A DNA stretch of 64,000 nt, taken from Longimonas halophila. Its GTDB lineage: Bacteria > Bacteroidota > Rhodothermia > Rhodothermales > Salinibacteraceae. Each line of letters begins with the position of its first letter. Position 1 is the first letter of the stretch. The stretch is taken from positions 205,316-269,315 of the forward strand of contig NZ_PDEP01000004.1 in NCBI RefSeq assembly GCF_002554705.1, read 5' to 3'. A program made the position numbers and the translations under genes. Below, piece by piece: positions 36,334-44,475 of this stretch. The notes beneath the pieces are model-generated. The model was not told where the DNA came from. It made no database searches and was given only the letters and a program-made list of their open reading frames with translations.

Positions 36334-36423
36334 GGGTTAGCGGGGTTGGATACGAGAGGGTAAAACGCAACGAGGGAGAATTAGATCAGCCCACAAGGGG
36401 GCACCGGGGACCAAACGGGCCCG

Positions 36424-37089
36424 TCAGGAGGCATCGGCGGCCTCTTCTTCGAGTTCGTCCTGAATGGCGCGGAACGTGTCGAAAAACGCGTCGATCTTGT
36501 CGAGGCTCTTCACGCCGGGAGCGGTTTCGAGTCCGCTCGACAGGTCCACGGCATACGGACGCATGGTGTGGATGGCGCGCTCAATGTTGTCGGCGTTGAG
36601 TCCGCCCGCCAGGAAGAGGCGGAACTCGCTGCTAAGCTCACGGGCCAGGCGCCAGTTGAAGGATTCACCGGTGCCGCCCCATACGCTGCTGTTGTGCGTG
36701 TCGAGCAAGAATGCATCAACGACATCGGTATACGGCTCCATGAGCGCGCGTAGCTGGTCGGAGGCTGCGTCGTGACGCACACGGATTGCCTTGATAACGG
36801 GCCGGTCGATCTGCGCGCACACGGCAGGCGGCTCGGTGCCGTGGAGCTGTACGTGGGTGAATCCCGCCGTCTCTACCGCATGGTTCACTGCATCGGCATC
36901 GTCGTTCACAAACACACCCACCGAATTGATGCCGTGCACCCACTCCAGAATCTTAGCCACCTGCTTCGGACGAATGTAGCGCGGGCTGTCCTCGTGCTGA
37001 ATGAAGCCGAGGTAGTCGGCGCGCTTGCCCGCAAGGTAGCGGGCTGCTTCGAGATCAGTAATGCCGCAGACTTTGATCTTTACTGACAT
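36424..37089 (-). CDS. trpF: Phosphoribosylanthranilate isomerase
   Basis: A 221-residue TIM barrel catalysing the Amadori rearrangement of phosphoribosylanthranilate. [15 protein letters not shown] holds the catalytic Cys, [20 protein letters not shown] the general acid Asp and loop, and [15 protein letters not shown] and [19 protein letters not shown] the phosphate site. The order trpC-trpF-trpB-trpA is kept on the minus strand. It is a separate gene, not fused to trpC. Confidence 0.96.
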   Translation of the reverse strand: MSVKIKVCGITDLEAARYLAGKRADYLGFIQHEDSPRYIRPKQVAKILEWVHGINSVGVFVNDDADAVNHAVETAGFTHVQLHGTEPPAVCAQIDRPVIKAIRVRHDAASDQLRALMEPYTDVVDAFLLDTHNSSVWGGTGESFNWRLARELSSEFRLFLAGGLNADNIERAIHTMRPYAVDLSSGLETAPGVKSLDKIDAFFDTFRAIQDELEEEAADAS

Positions 37090-37168
37090 AGCACGTGGCG
37101 GATTGGAAGGTTGAAGGTTGGAGGGTTGGAAGGGACATGCATACGTTCACACATCCATACGTCCACAC

Positions 37169-37981
37169 TTACTGCTGTTGGGCGATGGCGATTTCGCGGG
37201 CGGCGTCGCGCAGGTCGGTGAGCGCCTGTCCGGGGTCGTCGGCCCGCATAAAGTGCTCGCCAATGAGCACGCCATTGACCCCGTTCTGGCGGAGGCGTAC
37301 CAGCGTTTCCGGGTCGCTGAGTCCGCTCTCTGACACCCAGCCCACGCTGCGCGGCACGTGCTGAAAGATGTCGAGCGAGTTTGCGATGTCGACCTCAAAC
37401 GTATGCAGGTTGCGGTTGTTGACGCCCAGCAGACTAATCTGGTCGAAGTCGATCTTGTCGAGATCCTCGTGCGTGTAGACCTCTACCAGGCACGACAGCC
37501 CAAGCTCCTCCGCCTGCGCATGCAGATCATAGAGCGCGCCGGCCTCCAGCGCTGTTGCAATGAGAAGCACCGCGTCGGCACCGACGGCCTTCGCCTCCAC
37601 AAGCTGGTACGGATCCACGATAAAGTCCTTCCGCAAGAGCGGCGTATCCGGCACGTGGGCGCGAATCCAGGCCAGGCTCTCCAGCGAGCCTTGAAAGTGG
37701 AGCGGCTCGGTGAGCACCGAAATCGCGGCTGCGCCGTGGTTGGCGTAGGACTGCGCGATCTGTGCGGGCTGAAATGGATCGCGAATCACGCCTTTCGAGG
37801 GCGAGGCTTTCTTGACCTCCGCAATGAACGACATGCCGCGCTGCTTGAGGGCCTCGGCCAGCGAAAGCGGCTCATGATCACCAAAGAGCGGGCGCTTCTT
37901 CAGTTCGGCCAGCGGCGTTTGATGCTTGCGTTTGGCGATCAGTTCGCGCGTGTCGGCAACAATGTCGTCTAAGATGCTCAC
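37169..37981 (-). CDS. trpC: Indole-3-glycerol phosphate synthase
   Basis: A 270-residue TIM barrel. MSFIAEVKKASPSKGVIRDP has the catalytic Glu-Lys pair, RKDFIVDPYQLVEAKAVGAD the second Lys and Glu, LGVNNRNLHTF the Asn, and VSESGLSDPETL the phosphate site. It starts with GTG (37979-37981); no ATG nearby fits better. The 5' leader contains a copy of the AGGGGGATGCG motif, which also overlaps the trpD stop. Confidence 0.96.
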   Translation of the reverse strand: MSILDDIVADTRELIAKRKHQTPLAELKKRPLFGDHEPLSLAEALKQRGMSFIAEVKKASPSKGVIRDPFQPAQIAQSYANHGAAAISVLTEPLHFQGSLESLAWIRAHVPDTPLLRKDFIVDPYQLVEAKAVGADAVLLIATALEAGALYDLHAQAEELGLSCLVEVYTHEDLDKIDFDQISLLGVNNRNLHTFEVDIANSLDIFQHVPRSVGWVSESGLSDPETLVRLRQNGVNGVLIGEHFMRADDPGQALTDLRDAAREIAIAQQQ

Positions 37982-38002
37982 GGGTGTGAGGTATAAAATT
38001 AC

Positions 38003-38033
38003 AGGGGGATGCGAAGGGCAGTCGCTCCAGCGC
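38003..38033. repeat. AGGGGGATGCGA...CGCTCCAGCGC repeat, copy at the trpD/trpC junction
   Basis: AGGGGGATGCGA (38003-38014) and CGCTCCAGCGC (38023-38033) occur with the same order at 59809-59843. The copy here spans the trpC leader and the last base of trpD. Related AGGGGGATGCG-like motifs occur at 7787 and 45152. Confidence 0.6.
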
Positions 38034-39064
38034 TATTTGGGCGCATCGTTCGAGGCTTCAATCAGCGTGTTGAGGGCGTTGAGCGCGCGTCCCGATTTGA
38101 TGCTGGCACGGGCCGCGTCGAACGCAGCGTCGAGGTCGTCGAACTGTCCGCTGGTATGCAGGGCATAGCCCGCATTCAGGAGCACCACATCGCGGCGCGG
38201 CGACTGGTCGGTGCCCGCCAGAATGCCACGTAGGATTTCGGCGTTCTCGTGCGCGTCGCCGCCGCGCAGCATCTTGTTCGCGGCGCGGTCGAAACCGTGC
38301 TTTTCGGGACCGACCTCGCGTCCGATGGGCATGTCGTGGCGGCTGTCGGCATCGTACTCAAAGAGCGTGTTGGCATCGGCCACCGAGAACTCATCCATGC
38401 CGTCGTTCGAGTGCACGGTAATGACATGCTCGCTGCCCAGGCGGCGCAGAATCTGCACCATGAGCTGGGCGGTGTTCATGTCGAATGCGCCCACGAGCTG
38501 CCGCGACACGTTTGCCGGATTGCAGAGCGGACCCAGAACATTGAAGCACGTGCGTACGCTCAGCGATGTGCGTACCGGCATCACGTGCTTCATGGCCGGG
38601 TGAAAGTACGGCGCAAACAGAAACGCGATGCCCGCCTCTTCCAGGCAGTACTCTACACCGAGCTTCTCCAGTTCAATCTCGATGCCGAGCGTTTCCAGCA
38701 CATCCGCCGAGCCCGACTTCGAGGAGACCGACCGATTGCCGTGTTTGGCCACGGTGACCCCGGCGCCGGCGCACACGAAAGACGCGGTGGTCGAGATGTT
38801 GAACGTGTTGGCGCCGTCGCCACCGGTGCCGCAGACGTCGATGGCATGCTCGTCGGCGCAGTCGACCGAGACCGCAAACTCGCGCATCACGCGGGTAAAG
38901 CCCACGAGTTCATCAAGCTGCTCGCCCCGGGCGCGCATCCCGACCAGCAGCGCAGCGATGTGCTCGGGCTCGGCTTCGCCCGACATCATCTGGTGCATGG
39001 CATCGGCGGCTTCGTCTTCGGTGAGGGCGCGGCCCTCGGCAATGGCGGCGATGTGTTCGTGCAT
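38033..39064 (-). CDS. trpD: Anthranilate phosphoribosyltransferase
   Basis: A 343-residue class IV phosphoribosyltransferase that joins anthranilate to PRPP. DVCGTGGDGANTFNISTTAS is the PRPP loop, VAKHGNRSVSSKSGSADVLE the second substrate motif, and LGPLCNPANVSRQLVGAF the anthranilate site. The start at 39064 (MHEHIAAIAEG) matches the family; a longer frame adds ten residues. It follows trpG by 42 bases. Confidence 0.97.
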   Translation of the reverse strand: MHEHIAAIAEGRALTEDEAADAMHQMMSGEAEPEHIAALLVGMRARGEQLDELVGFTRVMREFAVSVDCADEHAIDVCGTGGDGANTFNISTTASFVCAGAGVTVAKHGNRSVSSKSGSADVLETLGIEIELEKLGVEYCLEEAGIAFLFAPYFHPAMKHVMPVRTSLSVRTCFNVLGPLCNPANVSRQLVGAFDMNTAQLMVQILRRLGSEHVITVHSNDGMDEFSVADANTLFEYDADSRHDMPIGREVGPEKHGFDRAANKMLRGGDAHENAEILRGILAGTDQSPRRDVVLLNAGYALHTSGQFDDLDAAFDAARASIKSGRALNALNTLIEASNDAPK

Positions 39065-39106
39065 AGAACGGGAGTGGGGGTGGTAGGAAAACAAGCGGGG
39101 AACGGA

Positions 39107-39688
39107 TTACGCAGCGGAGCGGGCGGCCAGCTGGCGCATCCAGTTGGCAATAAGGGTAGGTCCGGCAGCGGTTTTGACGCTTTCGGGGTGAAACTGAATG
39201 CCCTCGATGGGCCACTCAACATGGCGCACGCCCATCACAATGTCGTCGGTGGTGGCGGTGATCGTGAGTTCGTCGGGAATCGTGGCGCGGTCCAGAATGA
39301 GCGAGTGGTAGCGCGTGGCGGTGAAGGGCGCGTCGACGCCTTCGAAGATGGACTGCCCGTCGTGCGTGACCTCGCTCGTTTTGCCGTGCATGAGCGATGG
39401 CGCGTTGACGACGGTGGCGCCGAATACCTCGCCCATGGCCTGGTGGCCCAGACACACGCCCAAGATCGGAGTTGTAGCGCCCATCTGCTCGATAATCGGC
39501 TCAGTGATGCCTGCATCAGCCGGGCGGCCCGGACCCGGCGAGATCACAATGCCGTCGGGGTTGAGCGCCCGTACCTCCTCCACCGTCAGCGCGTCGTTAC
39601 GCTCCACCACAATGTCGTCGGTGTGCTCGCCCAGCAGGTGCACCAGGTTGTACGTGAAGCTGTCGTAGTTGTCGAGGACGAAGATCAT
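39107..39688 (-). CDS. trpG: Anthranilate synthase glutamine amidotransferase component
   Basis: A 193-residue class I amidotransferase. MIFVLDNYDSFTYNLVHLLG is the family start, GVCLGHQAMGEVFGA holds the nucleophile Cys, and HVEWPIEGIQFHPESV holds the catalytic His-Glu. It supplies ammonia to TrpE. It is encoded separately from trpE, with trpS and an unknown gene between them. Its leader is CCATCC-rich. Confidence 0.96.
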   Translation of the reverse strand: MIFVLDNYDSFTYNLVHLLGEHTDDIVVERNDALTVEEVRALNPDGIVISPGPGRPADAGITEPIIEQMGATTPILGVCLGHQAMGEVFGATVVNAPSLMHGKTSEVTHDGQSIFEGVDAPFTATRYHSLILDRATIPDELTITATTDDIVMGVRHVEWPIEGIQFHPESVKTAAGPTLIANWMRQLAARSAA

Positions 39689-39843
39689 AGCCTGCTTAGG
39701 GATGGACGTATGGAGGGATGGAGGATTAGGAGGCAGGATCATAGAATACGTCAGCCTCCCATGCGTGGTTGGCAGGTCCGCACCAGCTTTCGGGGTTGGA
39801 CATCATTTTTACCAATCCGCCGAGCGGGTTACCTTCCCCCTGG

Positions 39844-39863
39844 CGACGCAGCGCGCTGCGTCG
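39844..39863. repeat. 20-bp perfect palindrome between trpS and trpG
   Basis: CGACGCAGCG (39844-39853) is followed directly by its exact inverse CGCTGCGTCG (39854-39863). It lies in the 205-bp gap, the largest spacer inside the trp operon. A second hairpin (AATCCGC/GCGGGTT near 39814-39831) lies next to it. No T-tract is placed to make a terminator on the operon strand. Confidence 0.6.
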
Positions 39864-39893
39864 TTACGGGCAAGACCAAAGCCAGCACCGACC

Positions 39894-40907
39894 TTACATC
39901 GTCTTCATCAGCCCGGTGGCGTTGCGGACCTGGGCCATGAGGGGTTCGGTTTTCTGGCGGGCGCGCTTGGCGCCGTCGCGCAGCACATCGCGGACGTAGT
40001 CGGGGCGCTGCTCCAGTTCGTGACGCCGCTCGCGGGCTTCGGCGAAGAAGTCTTGGATCAGTCCCAGGAGTTCCTTCTTGGCGTGGCCGTACCCGTATCC
40101 ACCGGCCCGGTACTGCTCGGCGATCTCAGCGCGCTGCTCCGCCTCCGCAAACAGCTTGATGAGCGCAAACACGTTGCACTGCTCGGGGTCTTTGGGCTCG
40201 TCGAGCGGCGTTGAATCCGTGACGATGCTCATGACTTTTTTCTTGAGCGCCTTGCCCTCGTCGAAGATGCCGATGGTGTTGCCGTAGCTCTTCGACATCT
40301 TCTGCCCATCGATGCCCGGCACCACCGACACGTCGTCGAGAATGTAGGGCTCGGGCAGCGTAAAGAGCGGGTCATCGTCGGGGCAGAACGTGTTGTTGAA
40401 GCGCTGGGCGAGATCGCGCGTGATCTCAATGTGCTGCTTCTGGTCGGCCCCCACGGGCACCTGCGTGCCCCCGTAGATGAGGATGTCGGCGGCCTGCAGG
40501 ACCGGGTAGTTCAGCAGTCCGGCATTCGGATTGAGGCCCTGCGACACTTTCTCTTTGTACGACACCCCACGCTCCAGACGCGACACCGGCATCAGGTTGT
40601 AGAAGATCCAGGCAAGCTCAGTGACCTCGGGCACATCGCTCTGAACGAAAAGCGCCGCCTCGTCGGGATCGAAGCCGAGCGCCAGGTAGTCGAGCGCCAC
40701 ATCCATGGTGTACTGGCGCATCTTATCGGCATCGTGCAGCGACGTAAGCGCGTGGTAGTTCACGATGAAGTAGTACGCCTCGTGCTGCGTGTGCAGATCG
40801 AGGTGCTGGCGCAGCGCACCAAAGTAGTTGCCAATGTGCAGGCGGCCCGAGGGCTGAATGCCTGATACAACAACAGAATCGGCGTTCGAAGGAGTGGCGT
40901 CGGTCAT
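39894..40907 (-). CDS. trpS: Tryptophanyl-tRNA synthetase
   Basis: A 337-residue class Ic synthetase that charges tRNA-Trp. VSGIQPSGRLHIGNYFGALR has the HIGN signature and DGQKMSKSYGNTIGIF the KMSKS loop. FYNLMPVSRLERGVSYKEK and QVPVGADQKQHIEITRDLA are the Trp-pocket segments. Its place inside the trp operon would put charging of tRNA-Trp under the same leader control as biosynthesis. The ATG at 40907 is chosen; an in-frame extension of 18 residues is unlikely. Confidence 0.97.
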   Translation of the reverse strand: MTDATPSNADSVVVSGIQPSGRLHIGNYFGALRQHLDLHTQHEAYYFIVNYHALTSLHDADKMRQYTMDVALDYLALGFDPDEAALFVQSDVPEVTELAWIFYNLMPVSRLERGVSYKEKVSQGLNPNAGLLNYPVLQAADILIYGGTQVPVGADQKQHIEITRDLAQRFNNTFCPDDDPLFTLPEPYILDDVSVVPGIDGQKMSKSYGNTIGIFDEGKALKKKVMSIVTDSTPLDEPKDPEQCNVFALIKLFAEAEQRAEIAEQYRAGGYGYGHAKKELLGLIQDFFAEARERRHELEQRPDYVRDVLRDGAKRARQKTEPLMAQVRNATGLMKTM

Positions 40908-40967
40908 ACGGTTGGGAGCGGTCAGAAAATCGGTAGGGATGCAGAGGGACGCGGCAGGCACCGCGGT

Positions 40968-41438
40968 TTAGCGGCGCTTCTGGATGCGCTTAATCACGCT
41001 CAGGCGCTCCTGGCTGTTGTCGCGTACCAGTTCCAAGATCGCACGCGTACGCATCTGGTGCTCTACGTCGTTACGCTCGGTCTTGACAGCGTCCTGAAAC
41101 GCCTCCTCCTGTTCGATGAGATTGGGGAGCGCGGTATCCAGATCAGGCCCCAGATCAAAATCGTCCGGCTCCAGGTCAGTGCCGTTGTAGGCAGAGCCTC
41201 CGGCGCTGAAGATCGTCTCCGAGAGCTTACCCACGTCGGCGCGAGCGGTCTTCAGGAGCGATTCCAGGGCTTCTTCCACGCGCGGGTCATCGGCCACGCG
41301 CGAGACGGCGCGGTAGGCGTGGTTCAGCTTAATGTGGGCTTCTACGAGCGGATTCAAGTGCTCGACCGTTTCTTCGCGGCTGATGGTGCGTCCGGCCCAC
41401 CCGCGTCCGAGCAGGGCCTCTTGTAAGCGGTTTGGCAT
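40968..41438 (-). CDS. Conserved-looking helical protein of unknown function in the trp operon
   Basis: A 156-residue soluble protein, acidic and mostly alpha-helical by composition. Segments such as EETVEHLNPLVEAHIKLNHA, RVEEALESLLKTARADVGKL and PNLIEQEEAFQDAVKTERND look like a four-helix bundle. A more acidic insert (LEPDDFDLGPDLDTALP) lies in the middle. No enzyme motif or metal site is evident. It lies between trpE and trpS with short gaps, so it should be co-transcribed with the Trp genes. I do not recognise the family. Confidence 0.75.
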   Translation of the reverse strand: MPNRLQEALLGRGWAGRTISREETVEHLNPLVEAHIKLNHAYRAVSRVADDPRVEEALESLLKTARADVGKLSETIFSAGGSAYNGTDLEPDDFDLGPDLDTALPNLIEQEEAFQDAVKTERNDVEHQMRTRAILELVRDNSQERLSVIKRIQKRR

Positions 41439-41525
41439 AGCGGTCTATGGGATGCAGCGGTAAGAATACAGGATGCGAAGGTACGTACCCGCAACGAGGC
41501 GGGCGGGTTTGAAAACAGGGTGCAG

Positions 41526-43031
41526 CTACAGCAGGTCGTCGGTGGCTACTTGCAGCGCTTCGTGGAGCGCGGCGGCTTTGTTGCGTGTTTCGTCGTACTC
41601 AGAGGCCGGATCGCTGTCGGCTACAATTCCGGCACCGGCCTGGACGTACACCGTATCGCCGCGCACCACCATGGTGCGAATAGCGATGCAGGTGTCGAGC
41701 GTGCCCGAAAAGTCGAGGTAGCCCACCGCACCGGCATACACGCCACGGCGTGTGGGCTCAAAAGCGTCGATCAGCTCCATGGCGCGCACCTTAGGCGCTC
41801 CGCTCACGGTGCCTGCCGGGAAGCACGCGGCCAGCACCTCCATGGGCGTGCGCCCTTCGGCCACCGTGCCCGACACCGACGACACGATGTGCATCACATG
41901 CGAGTAGCGCTCGATGAAGGCATACCGGTCCACATTGATCGACTGGTAGTCGCACACACGTCCCAGATCGTTGCGGCCCAGGTCTACGAGCATCAGGTGT
42001 TCGGCCCGTTCTTTGGGATCCGCGGCCAGTTCGTCGGCCAGGGCCTGGTCCTCCGCTTCGGTGTCGCCTCGCGGACGCGTACCGGCAATGGGCAGCACCT
42101 CGGCGCGGTCGTCTTCTACGCGCACGAGCACCTCGGGCGAGGAGCCGACCAGCGCCACATCGTCGAAGTCAAGGTAGAAGAGATACGGCGACGGATTCAC
42201 CTGCCGCAGCGCGCGGTACAGGTTGAAGCGATCACCGCGAAAGGGGGATTCGAAGCGTTGCGAGAGCACCACCTGGAAGATGTCGCCATCCACAATGTGC
42301 TGCTTGGCATCGCGGACGGCCTGCTCGAAGGCGTCGCGCTCGAAGTTTGACGTGACATCGGGCGACGGCAGTTCGAGCGGATCGGGATGTACGGCAGGAG
42401 CGTTAAGCTGCGCCTCCAACTGGTTGAGCCGCTGTATGGCATCGTCGTAGGCGCTGCGCAGATCGGTCTCGGGGGAGACGAATGCGCTTGCCATCATCAC
42501 CAGCTGATGCCGCACATGGTCGAAGGCCGCCAGGGTGTCGTAGAAGCCCCACACCGCATCGGGCAGTCCGAGCGTGTCAGGGGGCGCATCGGGCAGGTCT
42601 TCAATGAGGCGCACGGTGTCGTATCCCATGTAGCCGACCGCGCCGCCCCGCAGACGCGGGAGTTCAGGGGTAGGGAGTTCGGTAAACGGCTCGGTAAGGC
42701 GCGTCAGGACGTCGAAGATGGTGCCGGAGCTATCGGGCGTGCCCAGGCCGTCGGCATCCCGCCGGGTGGTAATGGATACGTCGGCACCGTGCTCGGTGGC
42801 ACGCACCATGCGATACGGTTTGCCGCCCAAGAATGAGTAACGCGCCAGCTTCTCGCCGCCCTCTACGCTTTCGAGCAGGAACGGGAAGTCCGCACGTTCA
42901 CGCAGCGCCAGAAACGCGGACACGGGCGTGAGCAGGTCGGCACTGCGGCGGCGATGCACCGGTACCACGAGCGGACCGGCGGTGTCAGCGCGGGCTGTTT
43001 CGATGCGTGCGGCAAAGTCGTCGAACGTCAT
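41526..43031 (-). CDS. trpE: Anthranilate synthase component I
   Basis: A 501-residue chorismate-utilising enzyme producing anthranilate. The N-terminal feedback region includes LLESVEGGEKLARYSFLG, which contains the LLES element that binds tryptophan. Catalytic motifs include IFQVVLSQRFESP, IAGTRPRGDTEAEDQALADE, LVDLGRNDLGRVC, VSGAPKVRAMELID and GAVGYLDFSGTLDTCIAIRT. It is the first structural gene of the operon. ATG at 43031 is preferred over a TTG two codons earlier. An intrinsic terminator lies 30 bases upstream. Confidence 0.97.
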   Translation of the reverse strand: MTFDDFAARIETARADTAGPLVVPVHRRRSADLLTPVSAFLALRERADFPFLLESVEGGEKLARYSFLGGKPYRMVRATEHGADVSITTRRDADGLGTPDSSGTIFDVLTRLTEPFTELPTPELPRLRGGAVGYMGYDTVRLIEDLPDAPPDTLGLPDAVWGFYDTLAAFDHVRHQLVMMASAFVSPETDLRSAYDDAIQRLNQLEAQLNAPAVHPDPLELPSPDVTSNFERDAFEQAVRDAKQHIVDGDIFQVVLSQRFESPFRGDRFNLYRALRQVNPSPYLFYLDFDDVALVGSSPEVLVRVEDDRAEVLPIAGTRPRGDTEAEDQALADELAADPKERAEHLMLVDLGRNDLGRVCDYQSINVDRYAFIERYSHVMHIVSSVSGTVAEGRTPMEVLAACFPAGTVSGAPKVRAMELIDAFEPTRRGVYAGAVGYLDFSGTLDTCIAIRTMVVRGDTVYVQAGAGIVADSDPASEYDETRNKAAALHEALQVATDDLL

Positions 43032-43060
43032 GGGCAAAGGGAGGCGAGAGGCTACAAACG

Positions 43061-43095
43061 AAAAAAACCCACTGTCTGCAGGGGCGACAGCGGGT
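43061..43095 (-). terminator. trp attenuator terminator
   Basis: On the trp strand, ACCCGCTGTC (43095-43086) pairs with GACAGTGGGT (43076-43067) with one G-T wobble and a 9-base loop, then seven T (43067-43061). It lies between the Trp-rich leader peptide and trpE, 30 bases before the trpE start. If not prevented, this hairpin should stop transcription before the operon. Confidence 0.85.
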
Positions 43096-43128
43096 CATCG
43101 AGCACAAATATGGGGCGCAGCAGGTGCG

Positions 43129-43209
43129 CTACCCTTGAGGGGAGGTGTGCCCAGAAGCCCGGGTGCACCACCACCATGCAGCAATGTGTTGAGGGCGTGA
43201 GTGTATCAT
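43129..43209 (-). CDS. trpL: trp operon leader peptide with three consecutive Trp codons
   Basis: A 26-codon frame that begins ATG at 43209 and ends TAG at 43131-43129. Codons 12-14 (43176-43168) are TGG TGG TGG, giving IAAWWWCTR. The Trp codons can pair with GGGCACACC (43152-43144) just downstream, the position of a 1:2 hairpin in classical attenuators. The terminator starts 34 bases past the leader stop. When tRNA-Trp is short, a ribosome stalled at WWW would free the downstream strand to form an antiterminator. This logic is known from enteric trp operons and inferred here. Confidence 0.8.
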   Translation of the reverse strand: MIHSRPQHIAAWWWCTRASGHTSPQG

Positions 43210-43215
43210 GCTATG

Positions 43216-43244
43216 TATATACGAGTGACCTGCGGGGGTTGCAA
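43216..43244 (-). promoter_or_regulatory. Candidate trp operon promoter
   Basis: On the minus strand TTGCAA (43244-43239) and TATATA (43221-43216) are separated by 17 bases, a sigma-70-like arrangement. The leader ATG begins only six bases past TATATA, so transcription would start at or next to that ATG and the leader would be nearly leaderless. A start further upstream is equally possible. Confidence 0.35.
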
Positions 43245-43393
43245 GCGGGTGGGTTGAAGATCTTGTTTGGGATGTGCTCTGGGGGTGAGGGGTGGGAGGA
43301 TGGAGGTGTAGAAGGGTGAAGGTGTGGATGTTTTTCTCGTTCATCCGTTCACACATCCACCCTCCCATACACCAACGGAGCATGCGGAGTTGG

Positions 43394-44356
43394 TTACACC
43401 CCAAACAGCGTATCGAAGTACTGGTCGCCGCCGTCGCAGATGATGGTAACGACCGTGGCAGCAGGATCGGACTGGCTGATATCGCAGGCAATCTTGAGGG
43501 CGGCTCCGGCGCTGGGTCCGATGAGCATGCCGTTTTCGCGGGCAGCACGGCGGGCCTGATCGAACGCCTCGTCGTCGGTCACACGGCGCATCTCGTCGAT
43601 GTACTCGAACCACATGGTAGGCAGCTTGCCGCCTTTGCCGAGGCCCTCGACCGAGGTGTCGTATGGACGCTCGGGCTCGTCGTAAAATGCGGTGGCGATG
43701 TTCGAACATTCGGCATCCACCCCGACAACGGTAACGGGGCGCCCTGCCTCAGCGGCTTGCTCCTTGACGTGGCGCGCGGTGCCGCTGATGAGTCCGCCCG
43801 TGCCCATAGCACAGACCAGGTGCGTCATACGATCGCCCGCCTGCGCCCAGACCTCGGGGCCCGTCCACTGCGCATGCACGCCCGGATTCGACTGGTTGTA
43901 GTACTGGTTCATCAGGAAGCCGTCGTTCTCCTCCGCCAGGCGCTGGGCGGTGGCGCGGTAGTGATTGGGATCGTCGGAGGAGACGCGCGGGCATTCGTGC
44001 ACTTCGGCGCCAAACGCCTTCATATAGCCAAACTTCTGGCGGCTGCTGCCCTCGGGACACGTCAGGATGCAGCGCAGTCCGAGCCGGTTGGCCACCAGCG
44101 CCACGGCCCCCGCCGTGTTGCCTGAACTGGCCTCCACCACCGTATCGATGTTCTGCGTGCGCACCGCCTCTGTGAGAATGCCCATGGCAATGCGATCTTT
44201 CATAGAGCCGGTGGGATTCATCGACTCCATCTTGCAGAGCACGCGCTCGTTCTCAACGCCCGGGTAGGCCACCATCGGCGTGTTGCCAATCAGGCTCAGT
44301 ACGGGGTCGTCGGTGGCAAAGGGCGAGGCAACCGGGGAGGCAGAGGAAGTATGCAT
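43394..44356 (-). CDS. PLP-dependent cysteine synthase family protein
   Basis: A 320-residue fold-type II PLP enzyme. NPTGSMKDRIA holds the Schiff-base Lys, EASSGNTAGAVALVANRLG is the substrate loop, GTGGLISGTARHVKEQ the phosphate cradle, and GLGKGGKLPTMW and IGPSAGAALK complete the site. It is probably an O-acetylserine or O-phosphoserine sulfhydrylase. The NPTGSMKDR form also resembles cystathionine beta-synthase catalytic domains, so the exact reaction is open. It lies upstream of the trp leader, on the same strand, with a gap of 184 bases. Confidence 0.9.
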   Translation of the reverse strand: MHTSSASPVASPFATDDPVLSLIGNTPMVAYPGVENERVLCKMESMNPTGSMKDRIAMGILTEAVRTQNIDTVVEASSGNTAGAVALVANRLGLRCILTCPEGSSRQKFGYMKAFGAEVHECPRVSSDDPNHYRATAQRLAEENDGFLMNQYYNQSNPGVHAQWTGPEVWAQAGDRMTHLVCAMGTGGLISGTARHVKEQAAEAGRPVTVVGVDAECSNIATAFYDEPERPYDTSVEGLGKGGKLPTMWFEYIDEMRRVTDDEAFDQARRAARENGMLIGPSAGAALKIACDISQSDPAATVVTIICDGGDQYFDTLFGV

Positions 44357-44475
44357 AGACTGCGGTAAAGCCCAAAGTAAGCAAAATGTGTAACACAGGA
44401 AGTGTACACACCCTGCACTCGGATTGCAATGAATTCACGGTTATATTGGCCGGAGGCGATGGCTATGCGCTGTTT

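Noticed and set aside
38249..39940. 563-residue plus-strand frame opposite trpD and trpG
   Set aside because: The minus strand encodes TrpD and TrpG with all catalytic motifs; the plus frame has low-complexity composition and no domain.
43210..43548. Longer upstream version of the trp leader frame
   Set aside because: The frame is open to 43548, but it would run into the cysteine synthase 3' end; the short ATG start at 43209 near a promoter-like element is more likely.
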